The notes: generated by a model from the sequence alone, not told the origin. DNA of 64,000 bases from JASLQO01 sp002327525 (GCA_030744435.1 JASLQO010000002.1:1-64000), one strand, 5' to 3'. Positions 41,914 to 50,249 are shown, counted from the stretch's first letter. Program-made: numbers and translations.

Positions 41914-42275
41914 TGTGTTGGTGCCAACCGGGCCTCAACTCCGTGAGGCGGTTTTGTAATGTATGCATCAGAGCGTGGTTTACGCGACGCTGAGATAATA
42001 CTATAGCTGCTGTGTGCGAGAGCCATTGAAAGTGGTGTGCGCCACGGCATGCACCCAGCAAAGGCGCGAATACGGTATGAGTGCATAAACAGGAGCGCGT
42101 GCAAGAGAAAGCTGCGAAGAGACAGTTTGCCGGTTCGCTACATGCACCGGCGAGAAGGCCGAAACGAGGACTCTTGATCGCAGGACATTCGAGAAAGGCT
42201 CCGGAGCAACTCTTGAACGGGTCACTTGATACAGGCCCCTCGATACGGGCCTCTTGATACAGGACAAGACTGCGG
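41914..42275. other. 362-base intergenic region between divergent yggS and pilT
   Basis: No coding frame of note. It holds an array of imperfect 13-14 bp repeats (42173-42265) and a GCCGGT/ACCGGC hairpin (42129-42134 and 42146-42151). It should contain the yggS and pilT promoters; I could not pick convincing -35/-10 pairs on either strand. Confidence 0.6.
42173..42265. repeat. Imperfect 13-14 bp direct repeats upstream of pilT
   Basis: Five units resemble CTTGATACAGGMC: 42173-42186 (CTTGATCGCAGGAC), 42212-42223 (CTTGAACGGGTC), 42225-42237 (CTTGATACAGGCC), 42239-42251 (CTCGATACGGGCC) and 42253-42265 (CTTGATACAGGAC). The last four are contiguous with a period of 13-14 bases; the first is three periods upstream. 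The final unit ends 10 bases before the pilT start and includes AGGA. They may be regulator sites or replication slippage. Confidence 0.5.
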
Positions 42276-43310
42276 ATGGATATCATGGAATTACTCGCCT
42301 TCAGCGCCAAGCAAGGCGCATCGGATCTGCATCTGTCAGCGGGTCTGCCCCCCATGATCCGGGTTGATGGAGATGTGCGCCGCATCAACCTGCCACCCCT
42401 CGAACACGAGGAGGTGCACTCGCTGATCTACGAGGTCATGAACGACAAACAGCGCAAGGACTTCGAGGAGTTTCTCGAGACTGACTTCTCCTTCGAGGTG
42501 CCGGGTGTGGCTCGATTCCGCGTCAATGCGTTCAACCAGAATCGGGGTGCGGGCGCGGTATTCAGGACCATTCCCTCCAAGGTTTTGACCATGGAAGATC
42601 TGGACATGGGCCAGGTTTTTAAGACCGTGTCCCTGTTGCCGCGGGGGCTGTGTCTGGTCACGGGGCCGACGGGATCGGGCAAGAGCACGACGCTCGCTGC
42701 GATGATCGACTTCATAAACGACAATCGCTACGAACATATTCTGACCATCGAAGATCCCATCGAATTCGTGCACGAATCCAAGAAGTGTCTGATCAACCAG
42801 CGTGAAGTGCACCGGGATACACACGGCTTCAACGAGGCGCTCAGAGCAGCACTGCGGGAAGACCCTGACATCATACTGGTGGGCGAGTTGCGGGATCTGG
42901 AAACCATTCGCCTGGCGCTGACTGCTGCCGAAACGGGTCACCTCGTGTTCGGTACGCTGCACACCACCTCGGCGGCCAAGACCATCGACCGGGTGATCGA
43001 CGTGTTCCCGGCGGAGGAGAAAGACATGGTTCGTTCCATGCTATCGGAGTCGTTGCAGGCCGTGGTTTCACAGACGCTGCTTAAAAAGGCCAACGGTGGC
43101 CGCATAGCGGCCCACGAAATCATGATCGGAACGCCAGCCATCAGAAACCTGATTCGGGAAGACAAGGTTGCCCAGATGTACTCCGCCATTCAGACTGGCA
43201 GCGCTGTGGGTATGCAGACCCTGGATCAGTGCCTGCACGATCTGTTAGCCAAACGCGTCATAGCGCGTGATACTGCGCGCGAAGTGGCTAAAGTGCCGGA
43301 GAATTTCTAG
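42276..43310 (+). CDS. pilT: Type IV pilus retraction ATPase PilT
   Basis: The 344-residue hexameric ATPase depolymerises pili for twitching. N-terminal MDIMELLAFSAKQGASDLHL is almost that of Pseudomonas PilT. Walker A is GPTGSGKST, the Asp box is HILTIEDPIEF, Walker B is DIILVGELRDLETI, the His box is GTLHTTSAAKTIDR, and the retraction motif AIRNLIRE is present. The ribosome site is weak at ATG 42276, but homology supports it. pilU follows after 35 bases. Confidence 0.97.
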   Translation: MDIMELLAFSAKQGASDLHLSAGLPPMIRVDGDVRRINLPPLEHEEVHSLIYEVMNDKQRKDFEEFLETDFSFEVPGVARFRVNAFNQNRGAGAVFRTIPSKVLTMEDLDMGQVFKTVSLLPRGLCLVTGPTGSGKSTTLAAMIDFINDNRYEHILTIEDPIEFVHESKKCLINQREVHRDTHGFNEALRAALREDPDIILVGELRDLETIRLALTAAETGHLVFGTLHTTSAAKTIDRVIDVFPAEEKDMVRSMLSESLQAVVSQTLLKKANGGRIAAHEIMIGTPAIRNLIREDKVAQMYSAIQTGSAVGMQTLDQCLHDLLAKRVIARDTAREVAKVPENF

Positions 43311-43345
43311 CAAGCCGACCGGATAACTCGAGGTGAAGCAATAGC

Positions 43346-44494
43346 ATGGACCTTGACAAACTGCTCAAACTCGTCGTGGAAAAGGGTGCGTCCGACCTGT
43401 TTGTCACAGCAGGACGCCCGCCGATGCTCAAGATCAACAGCAAGCTGCATCCGGCGACCAGTAAGTCGCTCACCCCGGAGCAGTCGCGTGACGTCGTGCT
43501 GGGAGTGATGAACAATGAGCAGCGCGATGTGTTCGAGCATGAGCACGAACTCAATTTCGCCATCAACCCGCGCGCTCTGGGCCGGTTCAGGGTGAGTGCG
43601 TTTTTCCAACGCAACCTGGCGGGCATGGTTCTGCGCCGCATCGAGGCGAACATTCCGATGGTCACCGATCTGGGACTGCCGGCCATAATCGAAGACCTGG
43701 CGATGAGCAAACGCGGCCTGATCATCTTCGTCGGAGCTACTGGTACAGGTAAGTCCACATCGCTCGCGGCGATGATCGGACATCGCAACGAACATTCCAG
43801 CGGCCACATCATCAGCATCGAGGATCCCATTGAGTTCGTGCACCAACACAAGGGCTGCATCGTCACGCAGCGCGAGGTTGGCGTGGATACCGAATCGTTC
43901 GAGGTGGCGCTGAAGAACGCACTACGCCAGGCACCGGACGTGATCATGATCGGCGAGGTGCGCACGCGCGAAACCATGGAAAGCGCGGTCACTTTTGCGG
44001 AGACCGGGCACCTGTGCCTGTGCACGCTGCACGCAAATAACGCTAACCAGGCGCTGGACCGGATCATTCATTTCTTCCCGAGTGACAGGCACGGCCAGGT
44101 GTGGATGGACCTGTCGCTGAACCTGAAAGCGATGGTCGCGCAGCAACTCGTTCCCACGGCGGATGGGCGGGGCCGACGCGCGGCCGTAGAGATTCTTATC
44201 AACACACCCCTCATGGCCGACTACATTCGCAAAGGCGAGGTGCATCTGCTCAAGGAGCTGATGTCGAAATCTGTGGAGCACGGGATGCAGACTTTCGATC
44301 AGGCGCTATACAGGCTCTACAGCTCAGGTGAGATCAGTTACGATGCCGCGCTCGCACATGCGGACAGCCCAAACAACCTGCGCCTGATGATCAAACTGGG
44401 TGTGGATGCGGATCCAAACCTGATGGAATCGGTCGATGGATTGTCGATCGAGCACGCCGAAGAGGACAACAGCATCGCCAGCCACCGGCGTTGA
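43346..44494 (+). CDS. pilU: Type IV pilus retraction ATPase PilU
   Basis: The 382-residue accessory retraction ATPase assists PilT. KLLKLVVEKGASDLFVTAGR, Walker A GATGTGKST, ISIEDPIEFVHQHKG, DVIMIGEVRTRETM and CTLHANNANQALDRI are present. A GAGGTGA ribosome site precedes the ATG. It converges with ruvX, 7 bases after its stop. Confidence 0.96.
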   Translation: MDLDKLLKLVVEKGASDLFVTAGRPPMLKINSKLHPATSKSLTPEQSRDVVLGVMNNEQRDVFEHEHELNFAINPRALGRFRVSAFFQRNLAGMVLRRIEANIPMVTDLGLPAIIEDLAMSKRGLIIFVGATGTGKSTSLAAMIGHRNEHSSGHIISIEDPIEFVHQHKGCIVTQREVGVDTESFEVALKNALRQAPDVIMIGEVRTRETMESAVTFAETGHLCLCTLHANNANQALDRIIHFFPSDRHGQVWMDLSLNLKAMVAQQLVPTADGRGRRAAVEILINTPLMADYIRKGEVHLLKELMSKSVEHGMQTFDQALYRLYSSGEISYDAALAHADSPNNLRLMIKLGVDADPNLMESVDGLSIEHAEEDNSIASHRR

Positions 44495-44501
44495 GGGAGC
44501 A

Positions 44502-44900
44502 CTAGCAACGCTCCAGCCAACCTCGGGCTATGATGGCCGCGGCTTCCGCATGAAGACTCGAGCCGGCCACTTTTGCTGTGCGGGCCTCGACGGTGGTCAG
44601 GCGCTCATCAATCAGATCCACCGCACACTGATAGCGGCTGCGCAAACGATCCGCGAACAATCGGGCCTGTGCGCACATATCGCTCTCCGTGCCATCCATA
44701 TTGAGAGGCAGTCCGACCACCAGCAATGAGGGGTGCCAGTCACGCACGAGGGAATCCAGTACCGACCAGTCCGGCCTGCCACGGCGGGCAGAGACGGTCG
44801 CGATTCCATTGGCGGTATCGGTCACTGTTTGTCCGGTGGCAACGCCAATGTGTTTCGTGCCGAAGTCGAATGCGAGGATCGTGAGGTCCGTGTCAGGCAT
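44502..44900 (-). CDS. ruvX: YqgF/RuvX family nuclease-like protein with a changed active site
   Basis: The 132-residue RNase H-fold protein is of the family proposed to process 16S rRNA 5' ends or resolve Holliday junctions. Asp12 (AFDFGTKHIGVA) and Glu99 (IDERLTT) are kept, as is VVGLPLNMDGTESDM. The last conserved Asp, normally in a (V/L)D(S/A)xAA motif, is His117 here (LHAEAAA), and the flexible loop before it is several residues shorter than in Pseudomonas. It could be a poor or altered nuclease. It overlaps algH by 8 bases. Confidence 0.88.
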   Translation of the reverse strand: MPDTDLTILAFDFGTKHIGVATGQTVTDTANGIATVSARRGRPDWSVLDSLVRDWHPSLLVVGLPLNMDGTESDMCAQARLFADRLRSRYQCAVDLIDERLTTVEARTAKVAGSSLHAEAAAIIARGWLERC

Positions 44901-45447
44901 GTCCCGCCTGACCGGAAATTAGGGAGAAGTCGATGCCCAAAGTCGCTGCCGCGCGTTGTACACGCTGCTCGAAAGGTACGTCAAAGAGAATCTCGAGGGT
45001 CGCCGGGCAGGTGAGCCATGCGTTTTCCGCTAACTCACCCTCCAGCTGGCCGGAACCCCATCCAGCGTAGCCGAGCGCGACGAGATAGTTGTACGGGCCC
45101 TTTCCCTGAGCGATCGCTTCCAACATCCCCAGTGCGGTAGTGAGGTTGAGGCCATGACCGAGCTGTGCGCTCTCGGTGAAGTGACCGTCGTCGGAATGCA
45201 ATACAAAACCCTGCTCCGAGGATACGGGACCGCCTTCCAGCACGGGCACTGTAGCCAGGTCCTGGCCAGAGCCTACGGTGAGTTCGCTTTGATCGCAGAG
45301 CTCGGCGACACTTAGTTCACTTGGGCGATTGATGATCAGCCCCATCGCACCATCATCGGAGTGCTCACACAGGTATGTCACCGTGCCGCCGAAATAGGTA
45401 CCGGTGAGATTGGGCATGGCGATCAGGAAGTGGTGCTTGAGGTTCAT
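44893..45447 (-). CDS. algH: UPF0301/AlgH (YqgE) family protein
   Basis: The 184-residue protein starts NLKHHFLIAMPNLTGTYFGG and shows MGLIINRPSELSV, VLEGGPVSSEQGFVLH and YNYLVALGYAGWGSGQLEGE. It is cytoplasmic, with no known biochemical function; the name comes from an alginate regulator claim in Pseudomonas. It overlaps tonB by one base and ruvX by 8. Confidence 0.94.
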   Translation of the reverse strand: MNLKHHFLIAMPNLTGTYFGGTVTYLCEHSDDGAMGLIINRPSELSVAELCDQSELTVGSGQDLATVPVLEGGPVSSEQGFVLHSDDGHFTESAQLGHGLNLTTALGMLEAIAQGKGPYNYLVALGYAGWGSGQLEGELAENAWLTCPATLEILFDVPFEQRVQRAAATLGIDFSLISGQAGHA

Positions 45448-46304
45448 CAGCTGTTCAACTGGTTGCCGCCACGCGAGAACTTCCAGGTACGGATGATCTC
45501 CAACTGATCATAGCGCTTGCGCATCTCCACTGGAAAATCCTGATATGGGGCCGCGAGACGTACGATACGCAATGCGGCGGTGTCCAGTTCCCGGTGGCCG
45601 GACGATTCCAGAATGCGAACGTCGCGCAGAGCACCGTCGTAGGCGATTACGACGAGAAGACGCAGATCGCCGAATACCCTGGTGGAGGGGTAGTTGGCGT
45701 TGCCGATGCGCTCGACCTTCTGGCGCCAGTGATTGAGGTAGGCGGCTTCCGCAGCGCTCTTGGTCGATACACTGGTCAGGCGCTTGATTCGAGGGCCCCT
45801 GGCGCTGGTCTGTTCGTCCTCGGCGATACGTGCTTCGAGACTTGCGATTTCCCTGGCGAGGTCGTCGTAGCTCTTGTTGGCCTTCCAGTCAGGAACTTTC
45901 AACCGATCTGCCGCTATCTGTTCATGCTCGGGCGAGTCGGTTTCGGCACGCAGGACCGTGGTGAGTACTGAGCGGGATTCGACCGGTTGTTCGGGTTGCG
46001 CCACGGTGTCGGGCATGATCTGCCGGATGCGGTTGTCCTGGAAGTCGGCCTGGGTTGTGGTGGTGGTTTCGAGCACCTCGTTGGCATCGCCGCTACCGGC
46101 CTGGTCGGTAGCGGCGAGAAAGTCTGCCTCGGCTGGCGTTTCCGGGTCGGCGGACAGTGCCAACGTTACTTCGATGGTGGGAGTCGTATCGAGATTCAGG
46201 ACACTCGAGAAGCCAACACCGAGAATGAGCGCCGCGTGCACCGAAGCGGCCAGGAACAGGGTGAAGCCGAGGCGGTCTCGCGATGTAATGACGGCGTCGG
46301 GCAT
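45447..46304 (-). CDS. Energy transducer TonB (TonB3-like)
   Basis: The 285-residue protein has one N-terminal helix (GFTLFLAASVHAALILGVGF), a mostly acidic, charged spacer with a coiled coil (YDDLAREIASLEARIAEDEQ) in place of the usual Pro-rich linker, and a C-terminal TonB fold (NYPSTRVFGDLRLLVVIAYD, SSGHRELDTAALRIVRLAAP). Pseudomonas TonB3, encoded between algH and gshB next to pilG, is required for twitching and pilus assembly; the same neighbours here favour that role over iron uptake. No exbB/exbD is nearby. It shares one base with the gshB stop. Confidence 0.88.
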   Translation of the reverse strand: MPDAVITSRDRLGFTLFLAASVHAALILGVGFSSVLNLDTTPTIEVTLALSADPETPAEADFLAATDQAGSGDANEVLETTTTTQADFQDNRIRQIMPDTVAQPEQPVESRSVLTTVLRAETDSPEHEQIAADRLKVPDWKANKSYDDLAREIASLEARIAEDEQTSARGPRIKRLTSVSTKSAAEAAYLNHWRQKVERIGNANYPSTRVFGDLRLLVVIAYDGALRDVRILESSGHRELDTAALRIVRLAAPYQDFPVEMRKRYDQLEIIRTWKFSRGGNQLNS

Positions 46305-47275
46305 CAGGACGGTGCGATGATGGAGTCCATTAGCATACCGGCAATGTCCAACGAAAACTGCGCATCGAGTTCGCGTATGCAGGTTGGACAGGTAACGTTC
46401 ACTTCGGTCAGATAGTCGCCGATTACATCAATGCCGACAAAGCTCAGGCCGCGTCGCGCCACCTCTGGTCCAACTTGGGTCGCGATCCAGCGGTCACGAT
46501 CGGACAGGGGCTGACCGATTCCCGTACCACCGGCGGCGAGATTGCCACGCGCCTCGCCGGCCTTCGGGATCCTTGCGAGCGCATAGTCCACGGGCTCACC
46601 GTTTACCAGCAGGATCCGTTTATCGCCCACCTCGATTTCAGGCAGGAACTGCTGGGCCATGATCTGCTCCCGGCCACCCGAGGTCAGGGTTTCGATGACG
46701 ACACCAATGTTGGGATCTCCATCCATGATGCGGAACACGCTCATACCGCCCATGCCGTCAAGGCGCTTGAAGACCACATGTCCGTGCTCGCTTTGAAACT
46801 CTCGCAGCAGGGTTTCGCTGGAAGAAACCAGCAGCGCGGGACAGCATTGTGGAAAAAAGGTTGCGAAGAACTTCTCATTGCAATCGCGCAGGCTCGAAGG
46901 TTTGTTAACTACTTTGACCCCCAAAGCCTCTGCACGTTCGAGTATGTAGGTGGTGTAGATGTAGTCCATATCGAAAGGCGGATCCTTTCGCATCATGATG
47001 ATGTCGAAATCCGCAAGCACCTTGCGTTCTACGGTGCCGAGCCTGTACCAGCCGTTTGTTGCATCTTCCGGGGCAAGTGATTGCGCAAAGGGCTCGGTGA
47101 GCTCGAGCCTCCTGCACAGCGCCATTGGCATTTCCTGTGCGAAAAAGAGATCGGTCTGTTGCAGATAGGTGATCTGCCAGCCGCGCTGCTGGGCAGACCT
47201 GATCATGGCGAGGGTCGAATCCTTCTTGAGCGCAAGGCTCTCAAGTGGATCCATGACGAATGCGATTTCCTGCAT
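46304..47275 (-). CDS. gshB: Glutathione synthetase
   Basis: The 323-residue ATP-grasp enzyme adds glycine to gamma-glutamylcysteine. FVMDPLESLALKKDSTLAMI, MRKDPPFDMDYIYTTYILE, GHVVFKRLDGMGGMSVFR, RILLVNGEPVDYALARIP and RGNLAAGGTG are typical. ATG 47275 is clear. First gene of the gshB-tonB-algH-ruvX operon, whose members overlap by 1, 1 and 8 bases. Confidence 0.96.
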   Translation of the reverse strand: MQEIAFVMDPLESLALKKDSTLAMIRSAQQRGWQITYLQQTDLFFAQEMPMALCRRLELTEPFAQSLAPEDATNGWYRLGTVERKVLADFDIIMMRKDPPFDMDYIYTTYILERAEALGVKVVNKPSSLRDCNEKFFATFFPQCCPALLVSSSETLLREFQSEHGHVVFKRLDGMGGMSVFRIMDGDPNIGVVIETLTSGGREQIMAQQFLPEIEVGDKRILLVNGEPVDYALARIPKAGEARGNLAAGGTGIGQPLSDRDRWIATQVGPEVARRGLSFVGIDVIGDYLTEVNVTCPTCIRELDAQFSLDIAGMLMDSIIAPS

Positions 47276-47576
47276 AGACTTTGAGCAATACGGTGGCTGG
47301 AAGGCCTAAAGTACCCAGATGGGTGCGAGGTATGCAAATCTCACCGGCGTTCGCGGTGCGACGCAAGATGTGCGACCCGCCAGAGCCGTAATGGACATTC
47401 GGGCAAGATTTGCGCCCTGCGCGGCAACCTTAATGAGACGCCCATCCCTTTCCGGAGGGCTGTGTATGGATGGCGCGAACGCAAAGTGCTACAACGGCCT
47501 GTCACGAGGGTGCGGATCCGGGCGGCCCTGGTTGGCGATCGATGCATGCACTCCCGACAGCGAAAAGGGACAGGAC
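47276..47576. other. 301-base intergenic region between divergent gshB and pilG
   Basis: No separate gene is supported; an in-frame upstream extension of pilG does not match PilG homologues. The stretch 47430-47540 can form stems (CCATCC with GGATGG around a CCCT/AGGG hairpin), followed by ACGCAAAG (47479-47486), CGGCCT (47495-47500) and GGTTGGCGATC (47530-47540), a weak echo of the 3' half of the c-di-GMP-I riboswitch. The conserved GCAAACC half is missing. Confidence 0.4.
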
Positions 47577-47954
47577 ATGGAAGAGGAACTTCAGGGGATC
47601 AAAGTGCTCGTCATCGACGATAGCCAGACCATCCGACGCAGCGCGGAAACGCTACTCAGTAAAGAAGGTTGCGAGGTCATCACGGCAATGGATGGCTTCG
47701 ACGCACTATCCAAAATCGCCGATTCGCATCCCGAGATTATTCTCGTAGACATCATGATGCCCCGACTGGATGGGTATCAAACCTGCGCACTGATCAAGAA
47801 CAACTGTGAATTCAAGACCATACCGGTCGTGATGCTATCCTCGAAGGACGGCTTGTTTGATAGAGCGAAAGGGCGCATCGTGGGCTCCGACCAGTATCTG
47901 ACAAAGCCGTTCAGCAAGGACGAGTTGCTGGGTACGATCCGTACCCTGATCTGA
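47577..47954 (+). CDS. pilG: Twitching motility response regulator PilG
   Basis: The 125-residue single-domain CheY-like protein retains the full receiver pocket: Asp14-Asp15 in VIDDSQTIRR, phosphoacceptor Asp58 in ILVDIMMPRLDGYQTCALIK, the Ser in VVMLSSKDGL and Lys110 in YLTKPFSKDEL. In Pseudomonas, phospho-PilG promotes pilus extension and cAMP synthesis. ATG 47577 has AAGGGACAGG upstream. First gene of the pilGHIJ-chpA cluster. Confidence 0.96.
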   Translation: MEEELQGIKVLVIDDSQTIRRSAETLLSKEGCEVITAMDGFDALSKIADSHPEIILVDIMMPRLDGYQTCALIKNNCEFKTIPVVMLSSKDGLFDRAKGRIVGSDQYLTKPFSKDELLGTIRTLI

Positions 47955-47974
47955 CGGCTTTCGCGGAGCACTGC

Positions 47975-48337
47975 ATGGCGCGTATTCTCGTTGTCGACTA
48001 TTCGCCCACTGAGGCGTGCCTGCTGGTGGATACACTCAGTCGTCAGGGACACGGCGTGATGACCGCCTGCAGCGGTGAAGATGGCATTACACTGGCATCG
48101 GACGAGCAGCCTGACCTGATCCTCATGGACGTCGTCATGCCCGGCAAGGATAGCTTTCAGGCTACCCGGGAAATCACTCGGTCCGACGTGACGGGCCACA
48201 TCCCGGTCATCATCGTCTCGGCGAAGAGCCAAGCGGTTGACGAGGTATGGGGCCGGCGGCAGGGAGTGCGGTGCTATCTGACAAAGCCCGTGAACGGCAG
48301 GCAACGCTTAGCTGCTGTGAACGGGGAGCTGGATTGA
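47975..48337 (+). CDS. pilH: Response regulator PilH with a changed acidic pocket
   Basis: The 120-residue receiver keeps Asp52 (LILMDVVMPG), Ser82 in IIVSAKSQAVDEVWGRRQG, and Lys104 (YLTKPV), matching PilH. The Asp-Asp metal pair at the N-terminus is DY (Asp8-Tyr9) instead of DD, and VMPGKDSFQA replaces the usual glycine after the acidic turn. PilH is thought to dampen the Chp signal or favour retraction; Mg2+ binding may be weakened here. It lies 20 bases after pilG. Confidence 0.9.
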   Translation: MARILVVDYSPTEACLLVDTLSRQGHGVMTACSGEDGITLASDEQPDLILMDVVMPGKDSFQATREITRSDVTGHIPVIIVSAKSQAVDEVWGRRQGVRCYLTKPVNGRQRLAAVNGELD

Positions 48338-48355
48338 CAACCAGGGATTGAAGCG

Positions 48356-48895
48356 ATGGCCAACAGCGAAGCACTACTGCTTCTCCAGGACATTCGGGCG
48401 ACCGCGCTTGCCAATGCGGCCCCCCTGCCCACGGAGCAGGCCGCCAACATCGAGTGGCAGGGACTTGGCTTTCAGATCGGCGGCGTGCGGGTAGTGTGCT
48501 CGATGGAGGAGGTCAGCGAGGTGATGAACTTGCCGCGCACAACACCCCTGCCGGTGGTCCGGCATTGGGTGCTTGGAGTGGCCAATGTGCGGGGAAGACT
48601 GGTTCCCATCATCGATCTACACCGCTTCCTGGGCTTGCAGCCCACGCGGCCGAGACCGGACTGGCGGGTCGTCGTGGTCGAGGATGATGATCTGGTGGCT
48701 GGCTTTGTAATCGAACAATCGCTCGGTATTCAGCACCTTCCGGACGAATCGTTTTCAGAAGCTCCGGAAGAGGAGGTCGCGGAAGCGCTGCGACCATTCG
48801 TGACAGGCATGTACGCTCATACCGGTCGGGTTTTCTTTGAGTTCGCGCTGCGAAGCGTATTACGTGCGGAAACATTTTTTGACGTCAGTGCCTGA
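48356..48895 (+). CDS. pilI: CheW-like adaptor PilI
   Basis: The 179-residue CheW-domain protein couples PilJ to the kinase ChpA. GLGFQIGGVRVVCSMEEVSEV and VLGVANVRGRLVPIIDLHRFLG are the core CheW motifs, with RVVVVEDDDLVAGFVIEQSLG near the middle. A short extension precedes the domain. It is 18 bases after pilH. Confidence 0.94.
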   Translation: MANSEALLLLQDIRATALANAAPLPTEQAANIEWQGLGFQIGGVRVVCSMEEVSEVMNLPRTTPLPVVRHWVLGVANVRGRLVPIIDLHRFLGLQPTRPRPDWRVVVVEDDDLVAGFVIEQSLGIQHLPDESFSEAPEEEVAEALRPFVTGMYAHTGRVFFEFALRSVLRAETFFDVSA

Positions 48896-48921
48896 GCGGA
48901 GCAAACGCGTACCAGGCAGAA

Positions 48922-48947
48922 ACACAGGCAAGGAACACAGGCAAGGA
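48922..48947 (+). repeat. Tandem duplication of a 13-base unit carrying the pilJ ribosome site
   Basis: ACACAGGCAAGGA occurs twice without a gap (48922-48934 and 48935-48947). Each copy ends in AAGGA; the second is 7 bases from the pilJ ATG at 48955, a good spacing, so the unit duplicates the Shine-Dalgarno core. Confidence 0.6.
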
Positions 48948-48954
48948 TAGGGAT

Positions 48955-50190
48955 ATGAAATCTGGAAAGCTGTCACCGTTGTTGGTCTCTCTCATCGTCG
49001 CGCTCGTGGGTGTGATGGGTGCGATCGCATACCGGCTTTATGCGGAAGGAAGTGGCCTCGCGAGCAACCAGAGTCTGTGGCTGGCTATGGGCGCGATGGT
49101 GCTGGTGTCGCTGATCGCGGGCGTCATGATTCGCACGATTCGGGACACACGTCGTGAGCTCGAAGAGCAGGCAGAGCAGAACGTGAACAATCAGAAAGCG
49201 ATTCTGCAGTTGATCGACGAGCTGGGCGAACTGGCTGAAGGCAATCTCACGGTACGAGCATCGGTGACTGAGAATTTCACCGGCGCTATCGCAGACTCCA
49301 TCAACTTCGCCATCGATAAATTGCGCGGACTGGTCTCGAACATCAACGGGCTGTCGGTGCAGGTGTCCAAAGCAGTGGACGATACCCAGGACACGGCACG
49401 CAAGCTTGCCGCAGCGTCGGAAAACCAGGCTCGTGAAATTGGTGCTGCCTCTCGTGCGATCAATGAGATGGCAGTTTCGATCGACCACGTCTCGAGCAAC
49501 GCGGCCGAATCCGCATCCGTGGCGGATCGTGCTGTCGAGATAGCCAACAACGGTTCGCACGTGGTGCAGGATACGATCAGCGGGATGGATACCATTCGAG
49601 ACCAGATTCAGGAAACCTCGAAGCGGATCAAGCGTCTGGGTGAGTCGAGTCAGGAGATCGGCGATATCGTCTCTCTGATCAACGATATCGCCGATCAGAC
49701 CAACATCCTGTCGCTGAACGCGGCAATCCAGGCGTCGATGGCGGGTGATGCCGGGCGTGGATTCGCGGTGGTGGCCGATGAAGTGCAGCGGCTGGCCGAG
49801 CGCTCGAGTGCTGCGACTAAACAGATCGCAGCTCTGGTGAAAACCATTCAGACGGATACCAACGAGGCCGTGATTTCGATGGAACAGACCACATCCGAGG
49901 TGGTGGGGGGCACAAAGCGTGCCGAGGATGCAGGTGTGGCACTGGAGGAAATCGAGAGCGTGTCCACGCAACTGGCTGACCTCATACAGAACATCAGCAA
50001 TGCCGCACGCAAACAGGCGGTATCTGCGGGACACGTTTCCAATACGATGAACGTGATCCAGGAAATCACGGGACAGACGGCAACCTCGACGGAAGTCACC
50101 GCAAGTTTGATTAGCGAGCTGGCGGAGATGGCCAACGAAATGCGCGCATCCGTGGAGGGCTTCACGCTGCCCGAAGCGACGGTATCGTAG
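48955..50190 (+). CDS. pilJ: PilJ chemoreceptor lacking its periplasmic sensor domain
   Basis: The 411-residue methyl-accepting protein feeds PilI/ChpA. Two helices are at about 8-27 and 41-61, with only about 13 residues between them. Pseudomonas PilJ is about 680 residues with roughly 270 periplasmic residues there. After the second helix the similarity is continuous: EEQAEQNVNNQKAILQLIDE, LTVRASVTENFTGAIADSIN (HAMP region), SIDHVSSNAAESASVADRAV, the hairpin tip DIVSLINDIADQTNILSLNA, and GRGFAVVADEVQRLAERSS. The loss seems internal and in frame, not a broken gene. Confidence 0.94.
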   Translation: MKSGKLSPLLVSLIVALVGVMGAIAYRLYAEGSGLASNQSLWLAMGAMVLVSLIAGVMIRTIRDTRRELEEQAEQNVNNQKAILQLIDELGELAEGNLTVRASVTENFTGAIADSINFAIDKLRGLVSNINGLSVQVSKAVDDTQDTARKLAAASENQAREIGAASRAINEMAVSIDHVSSNAAESASVADRAVEIANNGSHVVQDTISGMDTIRDQIQETSKRIKRLGESSQEIGDIVSLINDIADQTNILSLNAAIQASMAGDAGRGFAVVADEVQRLAERSSAATKQIAALVKTIQTDTNEAVISMEQTTSEVVGGTKRAEDAGVALEEIESVSTQLADLIQNISNAARKQAVSAGHVSNTMNVIQEITGQTATSTEVTASLISELAEMANEMRASVEGFTLPEATVS

Positions 50191-50249
50191 AGAGCGGACC
50201 AACTGGTGACACCGAGGCACACGGCTGAGAACGGAGCGAGTCTGCGCGC

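Noticed and set aside
47466..47576. Longer N-terminus for pilG from upstream in-frame starts
   Set aside because: PilG homologues start at the MEEELQGIKVLVIDD position, which has the good ribosome site; the extension is unlike any receiver protein.
48973..50220. 415-codon frame opposite pilJ
   Set aside because: Antisense to the conserved receptor signalling domain, with no ribosome site or homologue signature.
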